Source of the DNA: Enhygromyxa salina
GTDB lineage: Bacteria; Myxococcota_A; Polyangia; Nannocystales; Nannocystaceae
Direction of reading: 5' to 3'
DNA length: 64,000 nucleotides
NCBI RefSeq assembly: GCF_002994635.1
Contig: NZ_PVNL01000035.1
Coordinates: forward strand, 1 to 64,000
A program made the translations under genes and the position numbers. Shown piece by piece: positions 46,073-54,967 of the stretch (its first letter is position 1; the number at the start of each line of letters is the position of its first letter). The notes beneath the pieces are model-generated. The model was given only the letters and a program-made list of their open reading frames with translations. It searched no databases and had not been told where the DNA came from.

Positions 46073-46774
46073 ATGCCACCCGGACCGCGCAGCCGCTCGC
46101 TGAAGACGCTCGAGGCCAAGCTCGTGCGCTGCGGCGCGTGCGAGCGGCTGGTCGAGTGGCGCGAGCAGGTCGCCCGCGACAAGCGGGCGTCGTATGCCAG
46201 CGAAGACTACTGGGGCCGACCGGTCCCGGGCTTTGGCGATCCGGCGGCGAAGGTGCTGATCGTCGGGCTCGCGCCAGCGGCCCACGGCGCCAACCGAACC
46301 GGCCGCATGTTCACCGGAGATCGCTCTGGCGACTGGCTGTTTCGGGCCCTGCACGAGACCGGGCTTGCGAACCAGGCCAGCGCGACCGCCCGCGGCGACG
46401 GGCTCGAGCTGCGCGGCGCCTGGGTCACCTCGATCGTCAAGTGTGCGCCGCCCGACAACAAGCCGACCACCGTCGAGCGTGATCAGTGCATCAGCTGGGC
46501 GATCGACGAGCTGCGGTTGTTGCCGACGGCGTCGGTCGTGGTCGCCCTCGGCGGGTTCGGCTGGGACGGCGCGCTGCGGGTGCTCGCGGCGCACGGCCAC
46601 AAGCTCCCGCGCAAGCCCAAGTTCGCGCACGGTGCCGAGGTCCAGATCGGGACCTACACGCTGCTCGGCAGCTTCCACCCGAGCCAGCAGAACACCTTCA
46701 CCAAGCGCCTGACCCGACCGATGCTGCGCGAGGTGTTCGCTCGCGCGGCCAAGCTGGCGCGGGCCCGAAGCTAG
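46073..46774 (+). CDS. Uracil-DNA glycosylase family 5 (UdgB-like)
   Basis: The 233-residue protein has the motif 1 GLAPAAHGANRTGRMFTGD of the family 4/5 glycosylases, with the acidic residue of family 4 replaced as in UdgB. It also has SIVKCAPPDNKP and the motif 2 LLGSFHPSQQNTFTKRLT. Two Cys near the N-terminus (RCGACERL) and Cys later (KCAPP, QCISW) can bind an iron-sulfur cluster, as in this family. It removes uracil or hypoxanthine from DNA. It is probably cotranscribed with the HAD gene. Confidence 0.92.
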   Translation: MPPGPRSRSLKTLEAKLVRCGACERLVEWREQVARDKRASYASEDYWGRPVPGFGDPAAKVLIVGLAPAAHGANRTGRMFTGDRSGDWLFRALHETGLANQASATARGDGLELRGAWVTSIVKCAPPDNKPTTVERDQCISWAIDELRLLPTASVVVALGGFGWDGALRVLAAHGHKLPRKPKFAHGAEVQIGTYTLLGSFHPSQQNTFTKRLTRPMLREVFARAAKLARARS

Positions 46775-47785
46775 TTAGTCGGCCAGCTGGAACAGGCCGA
46801 CGCCGAACCGTTGCTCGGGATCGGTCCAGATCGTCGAGCGCTCGAACCCGGCCTGGTGCGCGAGCGACAGGATCGAGTCACGCGTGTACTTGTGCGAGTA
46901 CTCGGTCAGCGTCAGCTCGCCCGCGGCAAACTCGAAGCTGCGGCCGGCGGCGTGGACGACCTGCGCCCGGGTGCTGCGGAGATACAGCTCGATGCGCGCG
47001 AGCTTGGGGTTCCAGACCGCGTGGTGCTCGAACTGGGCGAGGTCGAAGTCGCCGTCGAGCTCCCGGTTGATGCGCTCGAGCAAGTTGAGGTTGAACGCCG
47101 CGGTCACGCCCTGGGCGTCGTCGTAGGCGCGGACCAGCACGTCGGCGGGCTTGACCAGATCGAAGCCGAGCAACAGCCCACCGGGGCGCTCATCTTCGTT
47201 GGCGCCGACGAACCTGGCGATCGCACGCAGCAACTCGAGCGCCCGCTCGCGCGTGAAGTTGCCGATCGTCGAGCCCGGAAAGTACATGACGCTGCGTGCT
47301 GCACCCGCGCGTGGGCGCGGGATCACGAAGCCACGGGTGAAGTCGGCGGCGACCGGCATGACCTCGAGCTCTGGATAGTCGGCGGCGATCGAGCTGGCCG
47401 CCTGCTGCAGGTGCTCGGCCGAGATGTCGATTGGCACGTAGCCGGCCGGCCGCTCGAGCTCGTCGAGCAACAGCCTGGTCTTGACGGAGCTGCCGCTGCC
47501 AAGCTCTACGAGCAGCGCCCTGGCACCGATTGTCGCGGCCATCTTCGCCGCGTGGTCCCGCATCAACGCGATCTCCGTGCGCGTCGGGTAGTACTCCGGC
47601 AGCTCGGTGATGCGATCGAACAACGCCGACCCACGCGCATCGTAGAAGTACTTGCACGGCAGCTGCTTGGGCGCGCTCGACAACCCCAACACCACGTCCT
47701 GCGCGAAGCTGCGATCTTCTGAGGGGGGCGCGATCGCGTGCAGAGCACGGGCGACCGATTGGGTCTTCTTGGTCGAGTCGAGCAT
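46775..47785 (-). CDS. egtD: L-histidine N-alpha-methyltransferase EgtD
   Basis: Starting at MLDSTKKTQSVARAL (ATG 47785), the protein of about 336 residues carries KYFYDARGSALFDRITELPEYYPTRTE, the EgtD opening, VELGSGSSVKTRLLLD (SAM site), PIDISAEHL, and FPGSTIGNF. It trimethylates histidine to hercynine, the first step of ergothioneine synthesis. Neither egtB nor egtE is adjacent. A longer start at 47833 adds 16 residues and is less typical. It converges with the udgB-like gene, with no bases between the stops. Confidence 0.93.
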   Translation of the reverse strand: MLDSTKKTQSVARALHAIAPPSEDRSFAQDVVLGLSSAPKQLPCKYFYDARGSALFDRITELPEYYPTRTEIALMRDHAAKMAATIGARALLVELGSGSSVKTRLLLDELERPAGYVPIDISAEHLQQAASSIAADYPELEVMPVAADFTRGFVIPRPRAGAARSVMYFPGSTIGNFTRERALELLRAIARFVGANEDERPGGLLLGFDLVKPADVLVRAYDDAQGVTAAFNLNLLERINRELDGDFDLAQFEHHAVWNPKLARIELYLRSTRAQVVHAAGRSFEFAAGELTLTEYSHKYTRDSILSLAHQAGFERSTIWTDPEQRFGVGLFQLAD

Positions 47786-47890
47786 GGCGGGGGCGGCAAC
47801 CGCCTGTACGTAGGCAGGTCGCGCTAGTTCCAAGTAGTCGCGAGGTCGACGAGCGGCAACCGCCGAGGGGTCCCCGCGCCGTTTGGATGC

Positions 47891-49501
47891 TCACTTGGAC
47901 TTGACCCGGGCCAGCTTGGGCGGCCCGGGCGAGCGCACGTCGATCACATACAGGCCGCCGTCTCGCTGCTCGACACCGACCTGCCACTTCGGGCCTGTCG
48001 GTTGGAGCTGCAACAATTTTCCGACGTCGATCGCCTCGGGGCTGGCTTGCAGCAACGCCTGCAGCTGCGCGGGATCGCCAGCAAAGTTGGCCGCCAGCAG
48101 CTGCTGAGCGGTGGCCGTGTGTGCGGCGGACTTCGCTGTCTCGTCCAGCCAACGCGCGAGCTGGTTCGCGGCGTCGGGCCCGATCACGAACACGCCCCCG
48201 CCAGCGCGGGCGGACCACGCCATCGCGATGTTGAGCCGCCCCTCGCCGTCGATCAGCGGGCGCAGCTCGGAGACCCCGAGGCTCGCGGCGTCGTGGATCA
48301 CGAGCATCTCGACGTCTTGGCCGTCACCCTTGGCCACGCGCCGCCGCAGGCTCATCTTGGGGATCGACACGAAGTTGCGCGCGAGCGAGACGCTGTCGAC
48401 GACCTGCTGCAGCAAGCGCATGGTCGCGATCTGGCTCTTGTTCACGTCGCCGGCCCCGTACGCGAAGCGCAAGTGCTGGGCCGGGCCGAGCGCGACCAAC
48501 ACCCGGCCATCCCAGGTGCGCAGCAAGGTGTTGATCTTGGCGGCGAGATCCTCACCGACGCCGCGAACCAAGAACGGCAGCTGGCGGACGTTGGCGTTGA
48601 TCTGCGAGGTCACCTCGCGGACCAACTCTTGATGGTCCGCGTAGCGACCGCTGCCGCCCACGACCAGGTCGGGGCCATCGAGCAGACCGCCCAGCGTGCC
48701 CGGCGTGATCGGCAGCTGCGCGAGCGGATCTTGGCCCGGGATGGCCTGCGCCTCGATCACGATCGCGTTGATGTCCCCGCGTCCGGTCACCCGCGAGAAC
48801 GGGACGTCGACTGGGATCGGCAGCGCAGATGGATCCGCGGTGAAGTAGATCGGTTGCTGTCCGTAGGCCTCGGCCAGGCCGCGCGCGGTGACCAGCCCCG
48901 GCAGCGTGTTGGCCAGCACCAGCGTGTTGCCGTCGGCCTCGTCGACCCAGGCTAACCAGTCGCGGCCTGTCTCACGGCTCGCAGCCGAGGGCAGCTTCAC
49001 CGCTCCGAAGTCACCGACGGGCGGGAGCTCGGCCAGACGCCCGCCCAGCGAGCCGATCGCGCTGGCCTGGATCGACAGCCGGATCACCTCTTGGTCGTCG
49101 AGCACCACGTTGGCGAAGGGCGCGGCAAGATCGACGGCGCGGGCGAGCTCGCCAGCCAGCGAGGGATCCGTGAGCTCGGTGAGCGCCTGCTCGATCATCG
49201 CCGCAGGATCGATCTCGACCGGGCTGTACGGCCGAAGCATGGAGATCGCCTGGTTCGGCGCCGCGATGAACGAGGCCGCGAGCGGCTCGGCCGGGAGCGG
49301 CAGGGGGTCGGGCAGGTGGATCCTGGCGGCCTCGCGCGACTCACCTTTGGGCGGCTTGCCATCGGGCGTGTGCGGCTGGCGACAGCCGCCCGAGAAGCTC
49401 AACGTCAGCCCAAGCGCGAGCAGCGGAACGGACTGAATCAAGCGCTTGGACCAGCCATGACGGCGGGCTGCAAGCGGCGTCGGGGCGATCACGCGGCGCA
49501 T
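47891..49501 (-). CDS. Hypothetical lipoprotein (536 aa)
   Basis: The ATG at 49501 (MRRVIAPTPLAARRHGW) gives a basic N-region and a hydrophobic stretch ending SFSGGC, a plausible lipobox at Cys40. The mature protein is rich in long alpha/beta segments (VVLDDQEVIRLSIQASAIG, LVLANTLPGLVTARGLAEAYG, VLVALGPAQHLRFAYGAGDV). No family motif was recognised, though the length and layout fit myxobacterial surface lipoproteins. Its upstream region carries the hairpin repeat that ends at 49681. Confidence 0.78.
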   Translation of the reverse strand: MRRVIAPTPLAARRHGWSKRLIQSVPLLALGLTLSFSGGCRQPHTPDGKPPKGESREAARIHLPDPLPLPAEPLAASFIAAPNQAISMLRPYSPVEIDPAAMIEQALTELTDPSLAGELARAVDLAAPFANVVLDDQEVIRLSIQASAIGSLGGRLAELPPVGDFGAVKLPSAASRETGRDWLAWVDEADGNTLVLANTLPGLVTARGLAEAYGQQPIYFTADPSALPIPVDVPFSRVTGRGDINAIVIEAQAIPGQDPLAQLPITPGTLGGLLDGPDLVVGGSGRYADHQELVREVTSQINANVRQLPFLVRGVGEDLAAKINTLLRTWDGRVLVALGPAQHLRFAYGAGDVNKSQIATMRLLQQVVDSVSLARNFVSIPKMSLRRRVAKGDGQDVEMLVIHDAASLGVSELRPLIDGEGRLNIAMAWSARAGGGVFVIGPDAANQLARWLDETAKSAAHTATAQQLLAANFAGDPAQLQALLQASPEAIDVGKLLQLQPTGPKWQVGVEQRDGGLYVIDVRSPGPPKLARVKSK

Positions 49502-49580
49502 CGTGGCGACCGTAGCAGCGCCCACCCGCCGACGCACGCTCGAGCTCGCTGCCATCAGCCCCCCGGTCAGCTGAGGCGCC

Positions 49581-49681
49581 CGCAAGCGGGCGAGAAACCT
49601 CGCCCGAGCTGAAAGCAGCCTCGCCCGAGCTGAAAGCAGCCTCGCCCGAGCTGAAAGCAGCCTCGCCCGAGCTGAAACCAG
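49581..49681. repeat. Hairpin plus four 21-bp tandem repeats
   Basis: CGGGCGAG (49587-49594) pairs with CTCGCCCG (49599-49606) around an AAAC loop. CCTCGCCCGAGCTGAAAGCAG then repeats four times (49598-49618, 49619-49639, 49640-49660, 49661-49681, the last with AAACC), so any of the four copies can pair with the first arm. The repeats end exactly at the stop codon of the MAPEG gene. A transcription terminator or an RNA-stability element for that gene is likely. Confidence 0.8.
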
Positions 49682-50074
49682 CTAGGCCGCCGCCGCCAGG
49701 CCGAACAGGCCGAGGATCGTGAACACGCCGATCAACCACACGAACGAGCGCAGGTAGTCGGCGTTCGCGAGGTAGGCGGTGACATAGAGCAGCTCCGAGA
49801 CCACGAACGCGATCGCCAGCACGGCCGAGCGACGCGGGTCGGCACCACAGATGTGGGCGATCACGACAGCGGCGGCGAACGGCGCGAAGAAGTCGATCAG
49901 CCCGCGGTGAGCCGCGACCGCGCGCGCGCCAAACCCTTCGAGGCTGGCGAGCTGGCGCGCGGGCTGCTTGTTGTCGAAGTCTTGCTCACTGCGCCCAAGC
50001 GCGACGAACACGGGGATCCGCGCGAGCCAGATCGACACGAACGCCACCAACACACAGACAAACGGAGTGGTCAT
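49682..50074 (-). CDS. MAPEG-family membrane protein
   Basis: From ATG 50074 the 130-residue protein has four membrane helices (FVCVLVAFVSIWLARIPVFVAL, FFAPFAAAVVIAHI, SAVLAIAFVVSELLYVTAYLA, FVWLIGVFTILGLFGLAAAA) with the MAPEG pattern RAVAAHRGLIDFFAPF. Family members are glutathione-dependent or related membrane enzymes in eicosanoid and glutathione metabolism, and bacterial ones are mostly uncharacterised. It ends at the tandem-repeat hairpin. Confidence 0.88.
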   Translation of the reverse strand: MTTPFVCVLVAFVSIWLARIPVFVALGRSEQDFDNKQPARQLASLEGFGARAVAAHRGLIDFFAPFAAAVVIAHICGADPRRSAVLAIAFVVSELLYVTAYLANADYLRSFVWLIGVFTILGLFGLAAAA

Positions 50075-50090
50075 GGGCCTAGACGATCGC

Positions 50091-50360
50091 TCAGCCCTGC
50101 TTCTCGCTGCGGATCCGATCGCGCAGCTTCTCGAGGCGATCGCGGACGTCGGTGATGACTTCGCCGGCAGACTCACCGACCTCTTGCGCGATGTGGCTGG
50201 CCTTCTCTGAGGCGAGCTTCTCGGCTTGTTGAAGGTGCGGCTGCAGCTTCGTCCACCCTTCCTTGGCTTCTTCGCTGGCGGTCTTGACCGCCTTTTCTAG
50301 TTCGGCCCGCAGCGCCTTGAGCTCGGTCAGGCCCTTGTTGATCAGCTCGTTCTCGGACAT
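50091..50360 (-). CDS. Small coiled-coil protein
   Basis: From ATG 50360 (MSENELINKGLTELKALRAELEKAVKTA) the 89-residue protein is almost entirely heptad-type helix, rich in Glu, Lys and Ala, with no Cys. It resembles short stress or chromatin-associated helical proteins. It is 16 bases upstream of the MAPEG gene on the same strand and may share its transcript. No function is assigned. Confidence 0.65.
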   Translation of the reverse strand: MSENELINKGLTELKALRAELEKAVKTASEEAKEGWTKLQPHLQQAEKLASEKASHIAQEVGESAGEVITDVRDRLEKLRDRIRSEKQG

Positions 50361-50431
50361 GGCGTAGGCAAACATACTACTTCTGGCGCGCGGTGCTTGC
50401 CACGGGCGGCGAGCGGGGGTAGCTGCAGGTT

Positions 50432-50725
50432 GTGCCAGCCGAACCATCGTTTCCTCGCCCAGACGCGTTCGGCAGTGACGTCGTGGTGTATCTGACGCCG
50501 GGGTGTCCGTACTGCATGATGGCGCGGCGGTTGTTGGGCGCCCGCGGGATCCCGTTCGAGAGCTATGACGTGTCTGGCAACTCGGCCGCCCGCGCGTGGC
50601 TGCGGACGGCCACCAACCAGACCACCGTGCCGCAGATCTTCATCAAGGGCCGGAGCGTCGGCGGCTTCGATGAGCTGTCGCAGCTCGACTCGAGCGGCGA
50701 GCTGCAGACCTGGCTCACTCGCTGA
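50432..50725 (+). CDS. grxC: Glutaredoxin (CPYC type)
   Basis: The 97-residue protein starts at GTG 50432. It has VVVYLTPGCPYCMMARRLL with the active site Cys25-Pro-Tyr-Cys28, the cis-Pro loop TVPQIFIKG and SVGGFDELSQLD for glutathione binding. It reduces protein and mixed disulfides with glutathione. It converges on the MSRSPQLGYNHN gene and overlaps its last 11 bases. Confidence 0.94.
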   Translation: MPAEPSFPRPDAFGSDVVVYLTPGCPYCMMARRLLGARGIPFESYDVSGNSAARAWLRTATNQTTVPQIFIKGRSVGGFDELSQLDSSGELQTWLTR

Positions 50726-51425
50726 GCAGCGCGAGGATCTCTTCGTCGAGCTGGGCTTGGTGCTCGGCCGCGAACTTGCCGATGATCACGTCGCGGCGCT
50801 CGTTGATCTTGGCCTTGGCGGTTTGATCGGCCGAGACGCCGCGCCCCCCGATGCCACCGACGGCGCGTCGACGCACGCGACTGGGGCCGCGGCTGGATCG
50901 CTTGGGACCCGCGCCCGAAGACGCGCTGGCGGCGACCTGGGCCTGGGCCTCGCGCGAGCTGAACGCGGGGTGGGTCAAGGTTGGATCCACGGTGGGGCCG
51001 GGGTGGCCGGGGGTCAGCGGCGGACCCTGAGGCTCGACCTCACGCGGCTCGACGGGCGCGCGACGCTCGGGCCGCACGTCTTCGCTGGGCGCGGCGGCTG
51101 CGGCCTCTTTGGAAGCCCCGTCGTGAGCACCCTCGGGGTGCTCACCGATGTACTGCACGATCTTGTCGTCGTAGACCCCGCGCCGCAGGTTGCGGATCAT
51201 CGACTTATGGGACTCCTGCATGAGTCCGATGATGTGTTGGTCGAGGTTCTCGACCTCCGCCTGGGGGTCGTAGTCGACCTTGTTCGACGAGATGATCGTG
51301 CCGTCGTAGAAGACGTGCGTGAAGATGTGGGCCCTCTTCACGCCAGAGTCCTCAGTCTGGACGTGATAAAGCCGGCCGCGATGCGGAATATTGTGGTTGT
51401 AGCCGAGCTGCGGGGACCGCGACAT
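50715..51425 (-). CDS. Conserved hypothetical protein (236 aa)
   Basis: The protein begins MSRSPQLGYNHNIPHRGRLY and continues HVQTEDSGVKRAHIFTHVFYDGTIISS, a short conserved domain I know from uncharacterised delta-proteobacterial proteins. The middle is Pro/Arg-rich and disordered (VEPREVEPQGPPLTPGHPGP), and the last 50 residues are helical. No catalytic motif is seen. It overlaps the glutaredoxin gene by 11 bases at its end. Confidence 0.72.
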   Translation of the reverse strand: MSRSPQLGYNHNIPHRGRLYHVQTEDSGVKRAHIFTHVFYDGTIISSNKVDYDPQAEVENLDQHIIGLMQESHKSMIRNLRRGVYDDKIVQYIGEHPEGAHDGASKEAAAAAPSEDVRPERRAPVEPREVEPQGPPLTPGHPGPTVDPTLTHPAFSSREAQAQVAASASSGAGPKRSSRGPSRVRRRAVGGIGGRGVSADQTAKAKINERRDVIIGKFAAEHQAQLDEEILALLSE

Positions 51426-51499
51426 CGCTCTCTCCCCAGCCTATCATGGCTGGCCACGGTCGCGCAGGGTTTTGGTACATCCTGTCGACCGCACCAGCC

Positions 51500-52459
51500 A
51501 TGCCCCTGCCAGAATTCAGCGAGCCCCCGTCGGTGACGGTCGTGAGCGGGTTGCCAGTGACGCTCCTGGCCCCGGTTGTCACCGCCGGTCGTGAGGGCGT
51601 GGCGCCCTCGGCCTCGCAGCTCGCGCAGCTGGCCACGCACGCCGACGAGGTCCAGGCGTGCACGGCCAGCGAGCGCTACGAGCTGCTGACCTCCGCGTTC
51701 TGCGGGCGCCACCCTCACCTGGCGCTGCAGGTCATGCACGAGTCTGGCCTGCTCGCCCAGCTGCTGCCGGAGCTCGAGGCGACGGTCGACTTCTCGCAGG
51801 AGGCCGCCCGCCGTCACAAAGACGTGTGGGCGCACACCAAGACCGTGGTCTGGCAGGCCGTCCCGAGCCCGACGGTTCGCTGGGCCGCCGTGTTGCACGA
51901 CATCGGCAAGGTCCCGACCCGGCGGTTCTTGCCCGACGGGCGCGTGACCTTCCGCGCCCACGCGGAGATCGGCGAGCAGATGTTCGAGCGCGGCCCGGCC
52001 CGGCGAATCGGGTTTCCGCCCGCGGTCCGCGAGCGCGTGGCCGAGCTGATCCGATGGCACCTGCGACCGGGCCAGTACGACGGCAGCTGGAGCGACGCCG
52101 CGGTCCGTCGGTTCGCGCGCGAGGTCGGCCCCGCGCTCGACGAGCTGCTCAACCTCTCGCGGGCCGACATCACCAGTCAGCGACCCGGAAAGCGTCAGCG
52201 CTGCCTGCAGTTGATCTCCGAGCTCGCCCAGCGGATCCGCACGCTGCAGGCTGAAGATCGCAAGCCCAAGCCGCTGCCGTCGGGCCTGGGTCACGACCTG
52301 ATGCGCGCGCTCGAGCTCCCGCCCGGCAAACAGATCGGCCTGCTCCGGGCCCGCCTCCAGCACATGGTCGAGGCCGGCGAGCTCGAGGGCGGGCGCGAGG
52401 GCGACTACTACGTCGAGCAGGTGCGGGCCCGCGATCTCCTGACCGGGCTCCAACCCTAA
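51500..52459 (+). CDS. HD-domain protein derived from CCA-adding enzyme
   Basis: From ATG 51500 (MPLPEFSEPPSVTVVSGLP) the 319-residue protein lacks the nucleotidyltransferase head but keeps the rest of a CCA tRNA nucleotidyltransferase. It has the helical neck and an HD domain (RHKDVWAHTKTVV, VLHDIGKVPTRRF, HAEIGEQM) and the C-terminal signature KPLPSGLGHDLMRALELPPG. Loss of the NTase domain leaves a possible phosphohydrolase of the HD type. It converges with the Roadblock gene. Confidence 0.8.
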   Translation: MPLPEFSEPPSVTVVSGLPVTLLAPVVTAGREGVAPSASQLAQLATHADEVQACTASERYELLTSAFCGRHPHLALQVMHESGLLAQLLPELEATVDFSQEAARRHKDVWAHTKTVVWQAVPSPTVRWAAVLHDIGKVPTRRFLPDGRVTFRAHAEIGEQMFERGPARRIGFPPAVRERVAELIRWHLRPGQYDGSWSDAAVRRFAREVGPALDELLNLSRADITSQRPGKRQRCLQLISELAQRIRTLQAEDRKPKPLPSGLGHDLMRALELPPGKQIGLLRARLQHMVEAGELEGGREGDYYVEQVRARDLLTGLQP

Positions 52460-53136
52460 CGCAGCGCGCCCGCGCGGCGGAGGATCCCCTGGACCTCGCC
52501 GACGAAGCCGCTGCGACCGGTCGGGTCGTCGATCATGGTCTCGGACAGGCCGTCGAGCAGCAGCGGCAGCGTGTAGTTGGACGGGTTGCAGCACAGCAAC
52601 CACTCGCGGATCTGCTCGTGCATCTCGGACCGGGTCTGGCCCTGGTTGGCGCCGCGACGCTTGCGGTAGGTGTGGTAGACGCTCTCGATCTCGAGCAGCA
52701 CGGGCCCGAGCGGGCTCGCGAGCAGCTCGCCGACCTCGTCGTCGCCCTCGTGGACACCGACCGCGATCGCGGGCGCCTCGGGCTCGCCACGCATGACCCG
52801 GAGCATGTGGGCGACCTCGACGTCGAGCAGCTCGCGGACCGGCTGGGTCTCGGCGTCACGATCGAGCAGCACGACCACGACATCTTCAGCGAGCGGGCGC
52901 AACATCATGCGCGACGGACCAAAGTTGATCAGCAGCTCACGCAGCGGTGAGTTGGCGGTCGTCGACGCCACGACCAGGCGGCGCACGGTCTTGCCCACGT
53001 CGGTCGCGACAGCGGGCTGCAGGTGCGCGTGCTCGGTCGCGCCGACGGGGCCGTCGGCGGTCGCGAGCATGGCTCCCCGCACGCCCTGCACGTGGGTGAT
53101 CTTGGCGAGGAGTTGGAGCACTTCTGGGACCGCGCT
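52456..53136 (-). CDS. Roadblock/LC7-like protein
   Basis: From ATG 53136 (MSAVPEVLQLLAKITHVQG) the 226-residue protein has the Roadblock fold pattern VRGAMLATADGPVGATE, LRELLINFGPSRMMLRPLAEDVVVVLLD in its first 120 residues. The C-terminal part is helical. In myxobacteria such proteins regulate small Ras-like GTPases (MglB-type). It is 10 bases downstream of a response-regulator gene with a related domain, so they form one operon. Its stop overlaps that of the HD gene. Confidence 0.75.
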   Translation of the reverse strand, partial: SAVPEVLQLLAKITHVQGVRGAMLATADGPVGATEHAHLQPAVATDVGKTVRRLVVASTTANSPLRELLINFGPSRMMLRPLAEDVVVVLLDRDAETQPVRELLDVEVAHMLRVMRGEPEAPAIAVGVHEGDDEVGELLASPLGPVLLEIESVYHTYRKRRGANQGQTRSEMHEQIREWLLCCNPSNYTLPLLLDGLSETMIDDPTGRSGFVGEVQGILRRAGALR

Positions 53137-53146
53137 CATGGAAGGC

Positions 53147-54439
53147 TCAATCCAGGCCCATGATCTCGTCACGGACCTGTTCGGGGTTGCTGCTCGACTC
53201 GATCGATAGCACGGCGGAGGTCGCCCCCATGCCCACCATGATCAGCTGTTGACCGGTCTCGGACCGCGCGATGACCCCGTCAAACACGTTGTAGCCGAGC
53301 GACCTGGCGATCCGCGCGGCGCCGCGCATGTAGAAGCCGGCCAGCGTGACCAGCGAGCTGTTGCCGCCCATGCTCTCGGCCAGGACCTTGCCCGTGCTCG
53401 AGATGATCGCCACCCCGTTGACGCCCTCGAACTCGAAGAACTGCCCGAGCATCAGCTCGCGGGTCTCCGGGTCGTCGAGCAGGCCCATCGCCGAGTGCTG
53501 CGGCTCGGGCGGAGGCGGCGGAGGCGGAGGCGGCGACCGCATGTCGAAGGGATCATTTGGTTCGACGGGCAGCCCGGTGTCGGCCTGGGTTGGATCGAAG
53601 GGATCAAACCCGGCCGCGGACTCGGGGCCGTCGAGGTCCGACAGCGGCGGCTCGTGATCCAGATCGTTGAGATCGGCGAACGAGCTCTCGTGCTCCGCCG
53701 ATGACGGCGGCGGCGGCGGTGGCTCGGGATCTTGGCCGAGCGTGCCCTCGTCCATCTGCCGGGCAGCTTCCATGAGCAGCCCGGTCGCCGAGCCCATGAT
53801 CGTTCGCTTCGGCGGGTCGGTGTAGAACACCTCGGTGAAGGTCCCGCGCCCGACCGCGAGCACCTTGTAGAACGCGTTCTCGCCCTGGTAGGACTCGAAT
53901 TCGGCGTGGACGATGTCGCCGTGCTCGAACCAGATGTGACCCTCGCTGATCGGCGTGACGACCTTGACCAGCTTGTCGCGGCCCGAGAGCGCGACCATCT
54001 GCACGTAGTCGAACAGCTCGACCTCGATCGAGTTTCCGTAGAACCCACGCCGCGGTCCGAGCTCTTCGACGAGCTCGATCAACTTGCTGAGCTCGACGGG
54101 CTTCTCGAGGATCCCGATCGACGCCTGGTTGCCGTAGGTCTTGCGGAACTCCGGCGTGATGTAGGCCGAGATCACCAGGATCTTGGTTGAGGGGCTGTAG
54201 CTGCCGAGCCACTGGATCAGCTCGAGCCCGTCGCCCCCGGGCATGCGCAGGTCCGTGACTACGGTGTCGTAGGGCTGAGAGCGCAGCCGCTCGATCGCCT
54301 GGCGTACGGTGCTGGCCGAGTCGGCGAGGTGACCCGAGCGGCGCAAAACACGCTCGATGGCGAACCGAAGGTTGACTTCGTCGTCGACCACCAACACGCG
54401 GATCGCGGACAGCGCTGACGCACGACTCGTCTCCGACAC
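53147..54439 (-). CDS. Response regulator with PatA-like and Roadblock domains
   Basis: The 430-residue protein has a receiver domain (RVLVVDDEVNLRFAIERVLRRSG, phospho-Asp in VVTDLRMPGGDGLE, Lys in ILEKPVELSKL), then a DUF4388/PatA-like domain (IEVELFDYVQMVALSGRDKLVKVV) to about residue 230. A Pro/Asp-rich linker (PPPPPPSS, SPPPPPPPPPE) joins a C-terminal Roadblock-like domain (GVAIISSTGKVLAESMGGNSS). It probably links a phospho-relay to a GTPase or polarity complex. The second gene of the operon is the small Roadblock protein. Confidence 0.85.
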   Translation of the reverse strand: MSETSRASALSAIRVLVVDDEVNLRFAIERVLRRSGHLADSASTVRQAIERLRSQPYDTVVTDLRMPGGDGLELIQWLGSYSPSTKILVISAYITPEFRKTYGNQASIGILEKPVELSKLIELVEELGPRRGFYGNSIEVELFDYVQMVALSGRDKLVKVVTPISEGHIWFEHGDIVHAEFESYQGENAFYKVLAVGRGTFTEVFYTDPPKRTIMGSATGLLMEAARQMDEGTLGQDPEPPPPPPSSAEHESSFADLNDLDHEPPLSDLDGPESAAGFDPFDPTQADTGLPVEPNDPFDMRSPPPPPPPPPEPQHSAMGLLDDPETRELMLGQFFEFEGVNGVAIISSTGKVLAESMGGNSSLVTLAGFYMRGAARIARSLGYNVFDGVIARSETGQQLIMVGMGATSAVLSIESSSNPEQVRDEIMGLD

Positions 54440-54736
54440 GGAGACCGCATCTTACTGCCATGGCGCCCGTGGCCATAGGGCCAACGAAATCGCGCGGCGA
54501 TGTACCAATCCCGTCACATAGCTTATCCACCATGCGGACTGGGTTTCTGGTTAGGTTTTGCAGGTGCTCACAACGTCAATGTTTCGTATTCGCGCATTGT
54601 ATAAACTATCATTCATAACATCTAGAGCGTGAAGTGCCGTTTTGTGGCAATTCATGATCTTAGGTACATGTACAAACTGTGGCCTAGCGCCCCGTTTTTT
54701 CTTTACACCGCATCGTGATCCAACTATTGTCGCTGC
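54440..54736. other. AT-rich intergenic region
   Basis: This gap between divergent genes is far richer in A and T than its surroundings, especially 54580-54720. TTGTATAAACTATCATTC (54597-54614) looks like a sigma-70 -10 region, and GTACATGTAC (54663-54672) is a perfect 10-base palindrome that could bind a repressor. No coding sequence is seen. Confidence 0.5.
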
Positions 54737-54967
54737 ATGCCGATCGTTCTCGATTCCCTCAATCTCGCTGAAGCCGAACGGAAGCTCTGTGAGGAAGCCC
54801 TCGTAACCGCTGGCAGCATCGTAGAGGCCGCCAACCTGCTGGGGGTCACGCGGCACGCGCTCAAGCGCCGGATCCTCAAGCACCAGATCGAGTGGCCGCG
54901 CCCGCGTGTCACGCCCATGCGGGTCCCCGAGCCCCTGCTGCATCGCAGCGCCATTGCGGCGTTCTGA
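54737..54967 (+). CDS. Mini Fis-type HTH protein (76 aa)
   Basis: The 76-residue protein begins MPIVLDSLNLAEAERKLCEE and shows AGSIVEAANLLGVTRHALKRRILKHQIEW, the Fis-type helix-turn-helix found at the C-terminus of sigma-54 activators. Here it stands alone, without an AAA+ or receiver domain. Such stand-alone domains bind DNA and may act as nucleoid-like or antagonist factors. It follows an AT-rich promoter region. Another protein-scale role cannot be excluded. Confidence 0.75.
   Translation: MPIVLDSLNLAEAERKLCEEALVTAGSIVEAANLLGVTRHALKRRILKHQIEWPRPRVTPMRVPEPLLHRSAIAAF

Noticed and set aside
49598..49681. Possible CRISPR array
   Set aside because: The 21-base units are contiguous, without spacers, so they are tandem repeats.
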